Source: Limnoperna fortunei (Eukaryota; Mollusca; Bivalvia; Mytilida; Modiolidae). Taken from it: a stretch of 64,000 nucleotides of DNA. Within the stretch, counting starts at the first letter, position 1. Every line of letters begins with the position of its first letter. The position numbers were made by a program, and so were the translations under genes. The stretch is taken from assembly GCA_944474755.1 (NCBI GenBank), contig OX104119.1, forward strand, positions 87,734,896 to 87,798,895, read 5' to 3'. The notes below the pieces were generated by a model. It had not been told where the DNA came from and searched no databases. It saw only the letters and a list, made by a program, of their open reading frames with translations. Shown piece by piece: positions 1-13,929 of the stretch.

Positions 1-450
1 ATCATCCTTTTGGAATTCAATGCGTTTTCATTTTGATACAGTAAATTCGTTTGCGGTGGAGGTGGGAATTAAAGTCTTGTAACATATAAACAAATGCATA
101 AAAGCATATAAAGGCATAAAATAGAAAATGGACGTGTTATATTGTGAAAACATGTTTTATATTGGATTTTCATATTACAAAGGTAATATGGAATAATAAA
201 AAAGTAAGGCAAAAACATCAACACACAGGGTGTGGTTTTTGAAATGGCTGGAGCAGCCATATTTTATTGAATATTTAAACAGAGGTTTGTTTCTAAAGCG
301 TTTGAAGGACGTCATATAAGAATATAAAACGATCATACAACAAACTTAGTAATTGGGAATATTGATAAATTTCGATTTTTTTCTAGAATGAAGACTATGT
401 GCCAGCATATCAAAAATTAAAAGGTCATAAAGGTAATATAGTAACAACAA
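1..450. other. AT-rich non-coding flank
   Basis: Single-copy-looking AT-rich sequence. Only a short minus-strand open frame (69-260) is present, with a composition that looks random and no recognisable domain. I see no gene, RNA or mobile-element signature. Confidence 0.6.
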
Positions 451-1292
451 CAAGTCATTAGAATAGCTATAGCTACTGACAATTTACAGAGTTAAGTGAC
501 CATACTAAATCAAGTCATTAGGATAGCTATAGCTACTGATAGTTTGCAGAGTTAAGTGACCATACTAAATCAAGTCATTAGGATAGCTATAGCTACTGAT
601 AGTTTGCAGAGTTAAGTGACCATACTAAATCAAGTCATTAGGATAGCTATAGCTACTGATAGTTTGCAGAGTTAAGTGACCATACTAAATCAAGTCATTA
701 GAATAGCTATAGCTACTGATAGTTTGCAGAGTTAAGTGACCATACTAAATCAAGTCATTAGGATAGCTATAGCTACTGATAGTTTGCAGAGTTAAGTGAC
801 CATACTAAATCAAGTCATTAGGATAGCTATAGCTACTGATAGTTTGCAGAGTTAAGTGACCATACTAAATCAAGTCATTAGAATAGCTATAGCTACTGAT
901 AGTTTGCAGAGTTAAGTGACCATACTAAATCAAGTCATTAGAATAGCTATAGCTACTGATAGTTTGCAGAGTTAAGTGCACATACTAAATCAAGTCATTA
1001 GAATAGCTATAGCTACTGATAGTTTGCAGAGTTAAGTGCACATACTAAATCAAGTCATTAGAATAGCTATAGCTACTGATAGTTTGCAGAGTTAAGTGAC
1101 ATACTAAATCAAGTCATTAGAATAGCTATAGCTACTGATAGTTTGCAGAGTTAAGTGCACATACTAAATCAAGTCATTAGAATAGCTATAGCTACTGATA
1201 GTTTGCAGAGTTAAGTGACATACTAAATCAAGTCATTAGAATAGCTATAGCTACTGATAGTTTGCAGAGTTAAGTGCACATACTAAATCAAG
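451..1292. repeat. 60-bp tandem repeat, 14 copies
   Basis: Fourteen head-to-tail copies start at 451, 511, 571 and so on every 60 bases to 1051, then at 1110, 1170 and 1229. Two late copies are 59 bp. The copies differ at only a few positions (ggatagc versus gaatagc; gtgacc versus gtgcac). Each contains the 12-base self-complementary core atagctatagct. The low divergence indicates recent expansion. No coding or regulatory role is visible. Confidence 0.97.
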
Positions 1293-1963
1293 AAAAAAGA
1301 ATCAAAGATAGAGAGGATTATTCAGAAAACCAAAACAAATCAAGGACAGACAAAACCATACATACAAAATGGTATGGACCAACAAACAAATCATGGTTAA
1401 TTGTTAAACAGATATTCCATAGCTGGCATCAAAGTCATGATGTCTGCTGTAAAAGTTATGACTTTAACCTTGTGAACCCTGTGTTGAGTAGCTTTTCTGT
1501 CAGCAAACACCCTCTATCAAGAACATATGGGTAAGAAATACAGGCTCTTGGGTATATGGGGTATACAAATTGACAGAAAGTTTATAGCTACAAGGATTAT
1601 TTTTGGTCTGATCAAGGTTTAGCACCAATCACAAATCCAAGATGGCTTCATGTAGAAAAATGTTTTGCATAGAACCCCTTCAATTTTGCCTAAAACCATT
1701 ATTTCCTCTTAAAAATATTGTAAATAAAAGAAAACACAAACATTTTATCAATAATTTGTTTAGATTTGTTGTTTACACTGCATAGATGAAATATAGTCAA
1801 CAGAGTCTTGGTGTGTCCGATTTGTAAGGCATTAACTTGAATACATCAGCTTTCCATTCAGTAATTCATAATTTGTTAAGTCTGTCAAAATTATAGAAAT
1901 GTTTTTGTTTAAAGTATAATATATAATGTTAACAATATATGACTGACATATTGTGTATTTAAC
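1293..1963. other. non-coding, probable intron upstream of the NHL exon
   Basis: AT-rich sequence between the 60-bp array and the splice acceptor of the next exon. The open frame at 1274-1534 starts inside the repeat and matches nothing I know. Because the downstream exon lacks an in-frame ATG at its start, this stretch is most simply intronic. The rest of that gene (RING, B-box and coiled-coil in relatives) was not found in the window. Confidence 0.5.
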
Positions 1964-1965
1964 AG
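1964..1965 (+). other. putative 3' splice site (AG) of the NHL exon
   Basis: The open frame can only be extended upstream with a GTG at 1953, and no ATG opens it. At 1961-1965 there is aacag, preceded by a T-rich stretch, followed at once by coding-like sequence (gaattgaagatg). A splice acceptor here explains where the coding signal begins. This is inference without transcript data. Confidence 0.6.
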
Positions 1966-2786
1966 GAATTGAAGATGCCAGGGAATCAGCAGATACTAAA
2001 TATCACATTGTACAACATGTACAGGACGTGTATTCACTGGATTATAACTTCAAGGTCAATGTAAAGTGGATCAGGGATATAAAGGTGTTACATGATGTGT
2101 TAGTTATAGCTTATTATAGAGGTAATCAATTAGTAACATGTGATATAACAGGACAACAACAACATACCATTTCATTACCTGGTCAACCATACTGTATAGC
2201 TGTAGTAGACAACAACACTGTAGCTGTTATATTATTTCCTATATTATTACCTACATTATATCCTACTGTAGTGATAGTAGATGTCAGACAGAGACAAGTT
2301 ATACAACATACTGATGTAAAGGTGGATTGTGTAGGTATCATGTACATAGATAACCAGCTGTTTGTAGGCTGTGGTGATAGAACAATAAAGGTAATGAACA
2401 TGTCAGGGAAGGTAACACGTACAATACCAGTGGGTGTAACACCTAGGTATATCTGTGGTGGTGAGGCAGGACGTATCTACTATACTGACCTTGATAAGTT
2501 GTACTGTATTGATACAGTGGGGAACACTTTGTTTACATTTACTGATCCTAACATGAGTGAACCAGGGGGAATTACAACAGATGATGAAGGACATGTACTT
2601 GTTATATGTGATGGGTCTGACAATGTACTCAGGATTAGTCCTGATGGTAAACAGAGTCAGGTTATTATTACACAGATACCATCACAGATACCACCATATT
2701 ATAATCCATACATATGTTATAATTCACTGTCTAAATCAGTTGTTATTGGTTGTCATGACAATGTTTATGTTTATAAGAAAGTATAA
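1966..2786 (+). CDS. terminal coding exon of an NHL/TRIM-like beta-propeller protein (partial)
   Basis: About 273 residues end at TAA 2784-2786. The sequence is a run of beta-propeller blades of roughly 40 residues. Three are clear: VDCVGIMYIDNQLFVGCGD with a following IKVMNMSGK strand; RYICGGEAGRIYYTDLDKLY; and the canonical NHL blade EPGGITTDDEGHVLVICD with DNVLRISPDGK. In molluscs such C-terminal domains usually sit behind RING, B-box and coiled-coil modules in TRIM2/3/56/71-like E3 ligases, where the propeller binds RNA or protein targets. Those modules are not visible here, so function is inferred from the fold alone. The exon begins at a splice acceptor (1964-1965) rather than an ATG. 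Its last 15 codons plus stop are the source of the 121-bp minisatellite that follows. It could instead belong to a cytosolic six-bladed propeller protein without RING. Confidence 0.75.
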
Positions 2787-3470
2787 ATAATCCACATTAC
2801 AATATATTCTGATTGACACCAGGAACTGATCATGTAGTTTACATATGTCTGACTTATCTGTTGTTATGGGTCGTCATGACAATGTTTATGTTTATAAGAA
2901 AGTATAAATAATCCACATTACAATATATTCTGATTGACACCAGGAACTGATCATGTAGTTTACATATGTCTGACTTATCTGTTGTTATGGGTCGTCATGA
3001 CAATGTTTATGTTTATAAGAAAGTATAAATAATCCACATTACAATATATACTGATTGACACCAGGAACTGATCATGTAGTTTACATATGTCTGACTTATC
3101 TGTTGTTATTGGTTGTCATGACAATGTTTATGTTTATAAGAAAGTATAAATAATCCACATTACAATATATTCTGACACCAGGAAGTGATCATGTAGTTTA
3201 CATACGTCTGACTTATCTGTTGTTATTGGTTGTCATGACAATGTTTATGTTTATAAGAAAGTATAAATAATCCACATTACAATATATTCTGATTGACACC
3301 AGGAAGTGATCATGTAGTTTACATATGTCTGACTTATCTGTTGTTATTGGTTGTCATGACAATGTTTATGTTTATAAGAAAGTATAAATAATCCACATTA
3401 CAATATATTCTGATTGACACCAGGAAGTGATCATGTAGTTTACATATGTCTGACTTATCTGTTGTTATTG
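2735..3470. repeat. 121-bp tandem repeat made of the NHL exon end plus 3' UTR
   Basis: The period is 121 bp, measured on the aatgttt landmark at 2760, 2881, 3002, 3123, 3240 and 3361; one unit is 117 bp. Each unit carries the last 15 codons and TAA stop of the upstream exon, then about 70 bp of 3' flank. The array ends mid-unit at 3470. Units two and three carry atgggtcgtc in place of attggttgtc, whereas units four to six match the exon exactly. Partial sequence homogenisation is therefore likely. Confidence 0.95.
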
Positions 3471-4149
3471 ATCACTGGATGTAAACAATGTGTATCAGTG
3501 TATTACTACGCGTAAATATTGTGAATATGTAAAGAATTAAAGATAAGATTCTGTATAATGAACTCTTAAATAAATGTCCAATATAGTTTGAAATATGACA
3601 TGATGACATGTTTAGAATGATTGAATTGACCTATTGACCTAAATATCTATAATTAGACATCTTATATAAAAAGTTACTATTTAAAGGTCATGTAAATTTC
3701 TGTGTACTCTTTTGAAATCAATATAATTACTCATTTAAATAGGTTTTACATGATCAGATTGATAATTGTAGGACTTCTACTTGAATGTATTGAACATTGT
3801 GAATATGTAAAGAATTAGTGAAAGATAATATTCTGTCTAATAATAACATCTTGTAAACAATTTACATATTTTTATTAAAATGACAATGTCAATGGTTATT
3901 TTACAATAACATCATGTATTTTACTGTCTATGTGTATTAGTGATACCATCTAATAAAAATGATGTCAATTATTTTGTATTCTTTTGTAATCAGAAATCAA
4001 TGTGATTACTCTGTTAAATTTACTTTAAATAAAAAGTGTACATGAAATGATTAAAATAATTGGTTACTTATTCACAAAAGTGGTTTTTCTATTATGTTTT
4101 TCCAAAGACTAGACTGTGCGAGGTGATACCTGTCCCTGTGGGAAGATAT
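3471..4149. other. AT-rich 3' flank, candidate polyadenylation signals
   Basis: No coding potential. AATAAA hexamers occur near 3569 and 4024 and could end the NHL transcript. A short segment (tgaatatgtaaagaatta) is present twice, near 3520 and 3798, as an old duplication. Nothing else is recognisable. Confidence 0.5.
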
Positions 4150-5255
4150 ATCTCATTGTGAGATGTGTCGGTGTGATGTAATGTGAGATGTGTCGGTGTG
4201 ATGACATACAAGATGTGTCTGTGTGATGTCATGTGAGATGAGTCTGTGATGTCATGTGAGACGTGTCATTGTGATGTCATGTGAGATGTGTCGGTGTGAT
4301 GTCATGTGAGATGTGTCAGTGTGATGTCATGTGAGATGTGTTGGTGTGATGTCATGTGAGATGTGTCTGTGTGATGTCATGTGAGATGTGTTGGTGTGAT
4401 GTCATGTGAGATGTGTTAGTGTTATGTCATGTGAGATGTGTTAGTGTTATGTCATGTGAGATGTGTCAGTGTGATGTCATGTGAGATGTGTCGGTGTGAT
4501 GTCATGTGAGATGTGTCGGTGTGATGTCATGTGAGATGTGTCGGTGTGATGTCATGTGAGATGTGTCGGTGTGATGTCATGTGAGATGTGTCGGTCTGAT
4601 GTCATCTGAGATGTGTCGGTCTGATGTCATGTTAGATGTGTCGGTCTGATGTCATATGAGATGTGTCTGTGATGTCATGTGAGATGTGTCGGTGTGATGT
4701 CATGCAAGATGTGTCGGTGTGATGTCATGTGAGATGTGTCTGTGATGTCATGTGAGATGTGTCAGTGTGATGTCATATGAGATGTGTCTGTGTGATGTCA
4801 TGTTAGATGTGTCAATCTGATGTCATATGAGATGTGTCTGTGATGTCATGTGAGATGTGTCGATGTGTTGTCATGCAAGATGTGTAGGTGTGATGTCATG
4901 TGAGATGTGTCTGTGATGTCATGTGAGATGTGTCAGTGTGATGTCATATGAGATGTGTCTGTGTGACGTCATGTGAGATGTGTCAGTGTGATGTCAATGT
5001 GAAATTTGTCTGTGTTATGTCATGTGAGAATAACAGTGAGATGTGTCGGTGTGATGTTATAGTGAGAGGTGTCGGTGTGATGTCATGTGAGGTGTCGGTG
5101 TGATGTCATGTGAGATGTGTTATTGTGATGTCATGTGAGATGTGTCTTAGTGATGTCATGTGAGATGTGTCGGTGTGATGTCATGTGAGATGTCTCTGTG
5201 TGATATCATGTGAGATGATATTTCTCCATGTGACATGTGTCTGTGAGATGACATT
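4150..5255. repeat. 25-bp tandem repeat, about 44 copies
   Basis: The consensus unit is gatgtgtcggtgtgatgtca plus tgtga, heavily mutated, with 22-23 bp variants (gtctgtgatgtc). Each unit contains TGATGTCA, one base from the palindromic cAMP-response element. One unit has the exact element TGACGTCA at 4964-4971. The array decays into degenerate copies up to about 5370. No open frame is retained. Confidence 0.93.
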
Positions 5256-5781
5256 TCGAAAATGCCAGAGTTGAGTGTTTGTGAGAGATGACATGTGTCC
5301 ATTAGATACGTGTGATGTAATATCTTTTAGGTGACTTTTGACTTGGTGAGAGGACATGTGTTAGTGTGAAATGTTTTTTTTTGTGCCCTATGATATCATG
5401 TCACAAGCTTCTATGATATTTGTGAAGCATCTCACATGTGTTTCTGTGGGGTGACTCATCTTCATCATCTTATCAAAACACCTGAAACAAGAATGCTATT
5501 ATGGTAGCATAACACAATTCTTGTTAAATGTCCTTGTTGCAGGTGATTGGATGCAGGATCTTAAACAGTGGAGAGTCTATAGGACATCACAATGTGAAAG
5601 TTGTTGGTTTATGGAAGAAATAGGTATTTTCATGCATTTCTAGGAAAACAAGTGATGTTCCGCTCATAATTTTTTGGGATTTAATTATTTGCATTCTGCT
5701 GAGCTCCACTCACAAAAAGAATTACACATTTATCTTTCATGGAGGATAACCCAGTCTTTTCTAACAACATATAAGAAGCTA
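5256..5781. other. non-coding spacer
   Basis: Decayed remnants of the 25-bp repeat, then sequence of no recognised class. I see no gene. Confidence 0.5.
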
Positions 5782-6864
5782 TTATTGATTACCATACAAC
5801 TGACCACATAAACAGGTCTAATACTGATTACCATAGAACTGACCTCATAAACAGGTCTTATACTTATTACCACACAACTGACCATATAAACAGGTCTAAT
5901 ACTGATTATCACACAACTGACCATATAAACAGGTCTAATACTGATTATCATACAACTGACCACATAAACAGGACTAATACTGATTACCATACAACTGACA
6001 ACATACAAAGGACTAATACTGATTACTATACAACTGACCTCATAAACAGGTCTTATACTGATTACCATACAACTGACCATATAAACAGGTCTAATACTGA
6101 CTAACATACAACTGACCACATAAACAGGTCTTATACTGATTACCATACAACTGACCATATAAACAGGTCTAATACTGATTATCATACAACTGACCACATA
6201 AACAAGTCTTACACTGATTACCATACAACTGACAACATACACAGGACTAATACTGATTACTATACAACTGACCTCATAAACAGGTCTTATACTGATTACC
6301 ATACAACTGACCATATAAACAGGTCTAATACTGATTATCATACAACTGACCACATAAACAAGTCTTATACTGATTACCATACAACTGACAACATACACAG
6401 GACTAATACTGATTACTATACAACTGACCTCATAAACAGGTTTTATACTGATTACCATACAACTGACCATATAAACAGGTCTAATACTGACTAACATACA
6501 ACTGACCACATCAACAGGTCTAATACTGATTACCATACAACTGACCATATAAACAGGTCTAATACTGATTATCATACAACTGACCTCATAAACAGGTCTA
6601 ATACTGATTACCATACAACTGACCACACAAACAGATCTAATACTGATTTCTATACAACTGACCACACAAACAGGTCTAATACTGATTACCATGCAACTGA
6701 CCTCATAAACATGTCTAATACTGATTACCATACAACTGACCACACAAACAGGTCTAATGCTGATTACCATGCAATTGACCACAAATAGGTCTCATACTGA
6801 TTACCATACAACTGACCATACAAAATGGTCTAATACTGATTACCGTCCAACTGACCATATAAAC

Positions 6865-9800
6865 AGGTCTTATACTGATTACCATAGCACATAAACATGT
6901 CTTATACTGATTACGATGCAAGTGACCACAAACAGGTCTGATACTGATTACCATACAACTGACCATATAAACAGGTCTAATACTGATTACCATACAACTG
7001 ACCCTATAAACAGGTCTTATACTGATTACCGTGCAAGTAACCATATAAACAGGTCTAATACTGATTACCATACAGCTGACAACATAAACAGGTCTAATAC
7101 TGATTACCATATAACTGACCATATAAACAGGTCTAATACTGATTACCATACAACTGACCACATCAACAGGTCTAATACTGATTACCATACAACTGACCAC
7201 ATCAACAGGTCTAATATTGATTACCATACAACTGACCACATCAACAGGTCTAATACTGATTACCATACAACTGACCACATCAACAGGTCAAATTCTGATT
7301 ACCATACAACTGTCCACATCAACAGGTCTAATTCTGATTACCATACAACTGACTATAAAAACATGTCGAATACAGATAAGCATGAAAGTGACCACACACA
7401 GGTCTAATACTGATTACCATACACTGACCATATAAAGAGGTATAATGCTGATTACCATACAGGTCTTATACTGATTACCATACAGGTCTTATACTGATGA
7501 CCATACAGGTCTTATACTGATTACCATACACTGACCATATAAAGAGGTCTAATACTGATTACCATACAGGTCTAATACTGATTACCATACAGGTCTTATA
7601 CTGATTACCACACTCTGACCATATAAAGAGGTCTAATACTGATTATCATACAGGTCTAATACTGATTACCACACTCTGACCATATAAAGAGGTCTAATAC
7701 TGATTACCATACAGGCCTTATACTGATAACCATACAGGTCTAATACTGATTACCACACTCTGACCATATAAAGAGGTCTAATACTGATTATCATACAGGT
7801 CTAATACTGATTACCACACTCTGACCATATAAAGAGGTCTAATACTGATTACCATACAGGCCTTATACTGATTACCACACTCTGACCATATAAAGAGGTC
7901 TAATACTGATTATCATACAGGTCTAATACTGATTACCATACACTGACCATATAAAGAGGTCAAATACTGATTACCATACACTGACCATATAAAGAGGTCT
8001 AATACTGATTACCATACAGGTCTTATACTGATTACCATACACTGACCATATAAAAAGGTCAAATACTGATTACCGTACAACTGACCAAATAAAGAGGTCA
8101 AATACTGATTATCAACACTGACCATTTACAGAGGTCTAATACTGATTACCATACAACTGACCACATAGACAGGACTTATACTGATTACCATACAACTGAC
8201 CACACAAACTGGTCTAATACTGATTACCATACAACTGACCTCATAAACAGGTCTTATACTGATTACCACACAACTAATCTCATAAACAGGTCTTATACTG
8301 ATTACCATACAGCTGACCATATAAACAGGTCTAATACTGATTATCATACAACTGACGACATAAACAGGTCTAATACTGATTACAATACAACTGACAACAT
8401 ACACAGGTCTAATACTGATTACCACACAAACAGATCTAATACTGATTACCATACAACTGACCATACAAAAAGGTCTAATACTGATTACCGTCCAACTGAC
8501 CACATAAACATTTCTAATACTGGTTACCATGTAAGTGACCACACACAGGTCTAATACTGATTACCATACAACTGACCTCATAAACAGGTCTTATACTGAT
8601 TACCTTACAATTGACCACATACACAGGACTAATACTGATTACCACACAACAGGTCTAATACTGACTACCATACAACTGACCACACAAACAGGTCTAATAC
8701 TGATTACCATACAACTGACCATATAAACAGGTCTTATACTGATTACCGTGCAAGTAACCATATAAACAGGTCTAATACTGATTACCATACAACTGACCAT
8801 ATAAACAGGTCTAATAGTGATTACACTGCAAGTGATCATATAAACAGGTCTAATACTGATTACCATAGCACATAAACATGTCTAATACTGATTACCATGC
8901 AAGTGATAACAAACAGGTCTGATACTGATTACCATACAACTGACAATGTAAACAGATGTAATACTGATTAACAAATAGGTCTTATACCGATTACCATACA
9001 ACTGAACACACACTAGTCTAATACTGATTACCATACACTGACCACATAAATGAGGTCTAACACTGATTACCATACAACTGACCACATAAATGAGGTCTAA
9101 CACTGATTACCATACAACTGACCACATAAATGAGGTCTAATACTGATTACCATACAACTGACCTCATCAACAGGTCTAATTCTGATTACCATACAACTGA
9201 CCACATCAACAGGTCTAATTCTGATTACCATACAACTGACCACATCAACAGGTCTAATTCTGATTACCATACAACTGACTATAAAAACATGTCGAATACA
9301 GATAAGCATGAAAGTGACCACACACAGGTCTAATACTGATTACCATACACTGACCATATAAAGAGGTATAATGCTGATTACCATACAGGTCTTATACTGA
9401 TTACCATACAGGTCTTATACTGATTACCATACTCTGACCATATAAAGAGGTCTTATTGATTACCACACTCTGACCATATAAAGAGGTTAATACTGATTAC
9501 CATACAGGTCTAATACTGACTACCATACAGGTCTTATACTGATTACCACACTCTGACCATATAAAGAGGTCTAATACTGATTACCATACAGGTCTTATAC
9601 TGATTACCATACAGGTCTTATACTGATTACCATACAGGTCTAATACTGATTACCACACTTTGACCATATAAAGAGGTCTAATACTGATTATCATACAGGT
9701 CTAATACTGATTACTACACACTGACCATATAAAGAGGTCTAATACTGATTACCATACAGGTCTTATACTGATTACCATACACTGACCATATAAAGAGGTC

Positions 9801-9990
9801 AAATACTGATTACCGTACAACTGACCAAATAAAGAGGTCAAATACTGATTATCAGCACTGACCATTTACAGAGGTCTAATACTGATTACCATACAACTGT
9901 CCACATAGACAGGACTCATATATACTGATTACCATACAACTGACCACACAAACTGGTCTAATAGTGATTACCATACAACTGACCATATAA
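6865..9990. repeat. higher-order repeat, copy A, within the 39-bp array
   Basis: This about 3.1-kb block recurs at 10066-13385 with the same order of variant monomers. Landmarks are atgtcgaatacagataag in the block at 7362 and 9288, matched at 10574 and 12706; and the irregular gttaccatgtaagtgacc near 8522, matched near 11940. The offset is 3,212 bp at the left end and 3,418 bp from the middle on, so about 206 bp were gained in copy B between roughly 10620 and 11540. Confidence 0.88.
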
Positions 9991-10065
9991 ACAGGTCTTA
10001 TACTGATTACCATGCAAGTAACCATATAAACAGGTATAATACTGATTACGATACAACTGACCATA

Positions 10066-13000
10066 TAAACAGGTCTAATACTGATTACCATAGCACATAA
10101 ACATGTCTTATACTGATTACGATGCAAGTGACCACAAACAGGTCTGATACTGATTACCATACAACTGACCATATAAACAGGTCTAATACTGATTACCATA
10201 CAACTGACCATATAAACAGGTCTTATACTGATTACCGTGCAAGTAACCATATAAACAGGTCTAATACTGATTACCATACAGCTGACAACATAAACAGGTC
10301 TAATACTGATTACCATATACATGTAACTGACCATATAAACAGGTCTAATACTGATTACCATACAACTGACCACATCAACAGGTCTAATACTGATTACCAT
10401 ACAACTGACCACATCAACAGGTCTAATATTGATTACCATACAACTGACCACATCAACAGGTCTAATACTGATTACCATACAACTGACCACATCAACAGGT
10501 CAAATTCTGATTACCATACAACTGTCCACATCAACAGGTCTAATTCTGATTACCATACAACTGACTATAAAAACATGTCGAATACAGATAAGCATGAAAG
10601 TGACCACACACAGGTCTAATACTGATTACCATACACTGACCATATAAAGAGGTATAATGCTGATTACCATACAGGTCTTATACTGATTACCATACAGGTC
10701 TTATACTGATGACCATACAGGTCTTATACTGATTACCATACACTGACCATATAAAGAGGTCTAATACTGATTACCATACAGGTCTAATACTGATTACCAT
10801 ACAGGTCTCATACTGATTACCACACTCTGACCATATAAAGAGGTCTAATACTGATTATCATACAGGTCTAATACTGATTACCACACTCTGACCATATAAA
10901 GAGGTCTAATACTGCTTATCATACAGGCCTTATACTGATAACCATACAGGTCTAATACTGATTACCACACTCTGACCATATAAAGAGGTCTAATACTGAT
11001 TACCATACAGGCCTTATACTGATAACCATACAGGTCTAATACTGATTACCACACTCTGACCATATAAAGAGGTCTAATACTGATTACCATACAGGCCTTA
11101 TACTGATTACCACACTCTGACCATAAAAAGAGGTCTAATACTGATTATCATACAGGCCTTATACTGATTACCACACTCTGACCATAAAAAGAGGTCTAAT
11201 ACTGATTACCACACTCTGACCATATAAAGAGGTCTAATACTGATTACCATACAGGTCTAATACTGATTACCATACAGGCCTTATACTGATTACCACACTC
11301 TGACCATATAAAGAGGTCTAATACTGATTATCATACAGGTCTAATACTGATTACCATACACTGACCATATAAAGAGGTCAAATACTGATTACCATACACT
11401 GACCATATAAAGAGGTATAATACTGATTACCATACAGGTCTTATACTGATTACCATACACTGACCATATAAAAAGGTCAAATACTGATTACCGTACAACT
11501 GACCAAATAAAGAGGTCAAATACTGATTATCAACACTGACCATTTACAGAGGTCTAATACTGATTACCATACAACTGACCACATAGACAGGACTTATACT
11601 GATTACCATACAACTGACCACACAAACTGGTCTAATACTGATTACCATACAACTGACCTCATAAACAGGTCTTATACTGATTACCACACAACTAATCTCA
11701 TAAACAGGTCTTATACTGATTACCATACAGCTGACCATATAAACAGGTCTAATACTGATTATCATACAACTGACGACATAAACAGGTCTAATACTGATTA
11801 CAATACAACTGACAACATACACAGGTCTAATACTGATTACCACACAAACAGATCTAATACTGATTACCATACAACTGACCATACAAAAAGGTCTAATACT
11901 GATTACCGTCCAACTGACCACATAAACATTTCTAATACTGGTTACCATGTAAGTGACCACACACAGGTCTAATACTGATTACCATACAACTGACCTCATA
12001 AACAGGTCTTATACTGATTACCTTACAATTGACCACATACACAGGACTAATACTGATTACCACACAACAGGTCTAATACTGACTACCATACAACTGACCA
12101 CACAAACAGGTCTAATACTGATTACCATACAACTGACCATATAAACAGGTCTTATACTGATTACCGTGCAAGTAACCATATAAACAGGTCTAATACTGAT
12201 TACCATACAACTGACCATATAAACAGGTCTAATAGTGATTACACTGCAAGTGATCATATAAACAGGTCTAATACTGATTACCATAGCACATAAACATGTC
12301 TAATACTGATTACCATGCAAGTGATAACAAACAGGTCTGATACTGATTACCATACAACTGACAATGTAAACAGATGTAATACTGATTAACAAATAGGTCT
12401 TATACTGATTACCATACAACTGAACACACACTAGTCTAATACTGATTACCATACACTGACCACATAAATGAGGTCTAACACTGATTACCATACAACTGAC
12501 CACATACATGAGGTCTAACACTGATTACCATACAACTGACCACATAAATGAGGTCTAATACTGATTACCATACAACTGACCTCATCAACAGGTCTAATTC
12601 TGATTACCATACAACTGACCACATCAACAGGTCTAATTCTGATTACCATACAACTGACCACATCAACAGGTCTAATTCTGATTACCATACAACTGACTAT
12701 AAAAACATGTCGAATACAGATAAGCATGAAAGTGACCACACACAGGTCTAATACTGATTACCATACACTGACCATATAAAGAGGTATAATGCTGATTACC
12801 ATACAGGTCTTATACTGATTACCATACAGGTCTTATACTGATTACCATACAGGTCTTATACTGATTACCATACTCTGACCATATAAAGAGGTCTTATTGA
12901 TTACCACACTCTGACCATATAAAGAGGTTAATACTGATTACCATACAGGTCTAATACTGACTACCATACAGGTCTTATACTGATTACCACACTCTGACCA

Positions 13001-13385
13001 TATAAAGAGGTCTAATACTGATTACCATACAGGTCTTATACTGATTACCATACAGGTCTTATACTGATTACCATACAGGTCTAATACTGATTACCACACT
13101 CTGACCATATAAAGAGGTCTAATACTGATTATCATACAGGTCTAATACTGATTACTACACACTGACCATATAAAGAGGTCTAATACTGATTACCATACAG
13201 GTCTTATACTGATTACCGTACAACTGACCAAATAAAGAGGTCAAATACTGATTATCAACACTGACCATTTACAGAGGTCTAATACTGATTACCATACAAC
13301 TGTCCACATAGACAGGACTCATATATACTGATTACCATACAACTGACCACACAAACTGGTCTAATAGTGATTACCATACAACTGA
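10066..13385. repeat. higher-order repeat, copy B, within the 39-bp array
   Basis: Second copy of the 6865-9990 block, longer through extra 23/38-bp variant units between about 10620 and 11540. Both copies end at the same irregular segment (gacaggactcatatatactg, then cacacaaactggtctaatag), after which the flanking monomers differ. This indicates one block duplication by unequal exchange. Confidence 0.87.
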
Positions 13386-13929
13386 CCACATACACAGGTC
13401 TATACTGATTACCATACAACTGACCATATAAACAGGTCTAATACTGATTACCAAACAACTGACCACATAAAGAGGTCAAATGCTGATTACCATGCATGCG
13501 TGACCACATACACAGGTCTAATACTGATTGCCATACAAGTGACCACATACACAGGTATAATACTGATTACCAAACAACTGACCACATAAATAGGTCAAAT
13601 ACTGATTACCATGCATGCGTGACCACATACACAGGTCTAATACTGATTGCCATACAACTGACAACATAAACAGGTCTAATACTGATTACCATACAACTGA
13701 CCACATACACAGGTCTTATACTGATTACCATACAACTGACCACATCAACAGGTCTTATACTGATTACCATACAAATGACAACATAGACAGGTCTTATACT
13801 GATTACCATACAACTGACCACATAAACAGGTCTAATACTGATTACCATACAACTGACCACATAAACAGGTCTAATACTGATTACCATACAACTGACCATA
13901 TATACAGGTCTAATACTGATTACCATACA

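Noticed and set aside
451..1292. CRISPR-like regular array
   Set aside because: The units are contiguous, with no unique spacers, and the genome is eukaryotic. The same applies to all other arrays here.
5730..7278. Long minus-strand frames (350 and 174 codons) that look like a repetitive membrane protein
   Set aside because: They come from the 39-bp period (13 codons); frames are open on both strands and break in unit variants, with no promoter or non-repeat domain.
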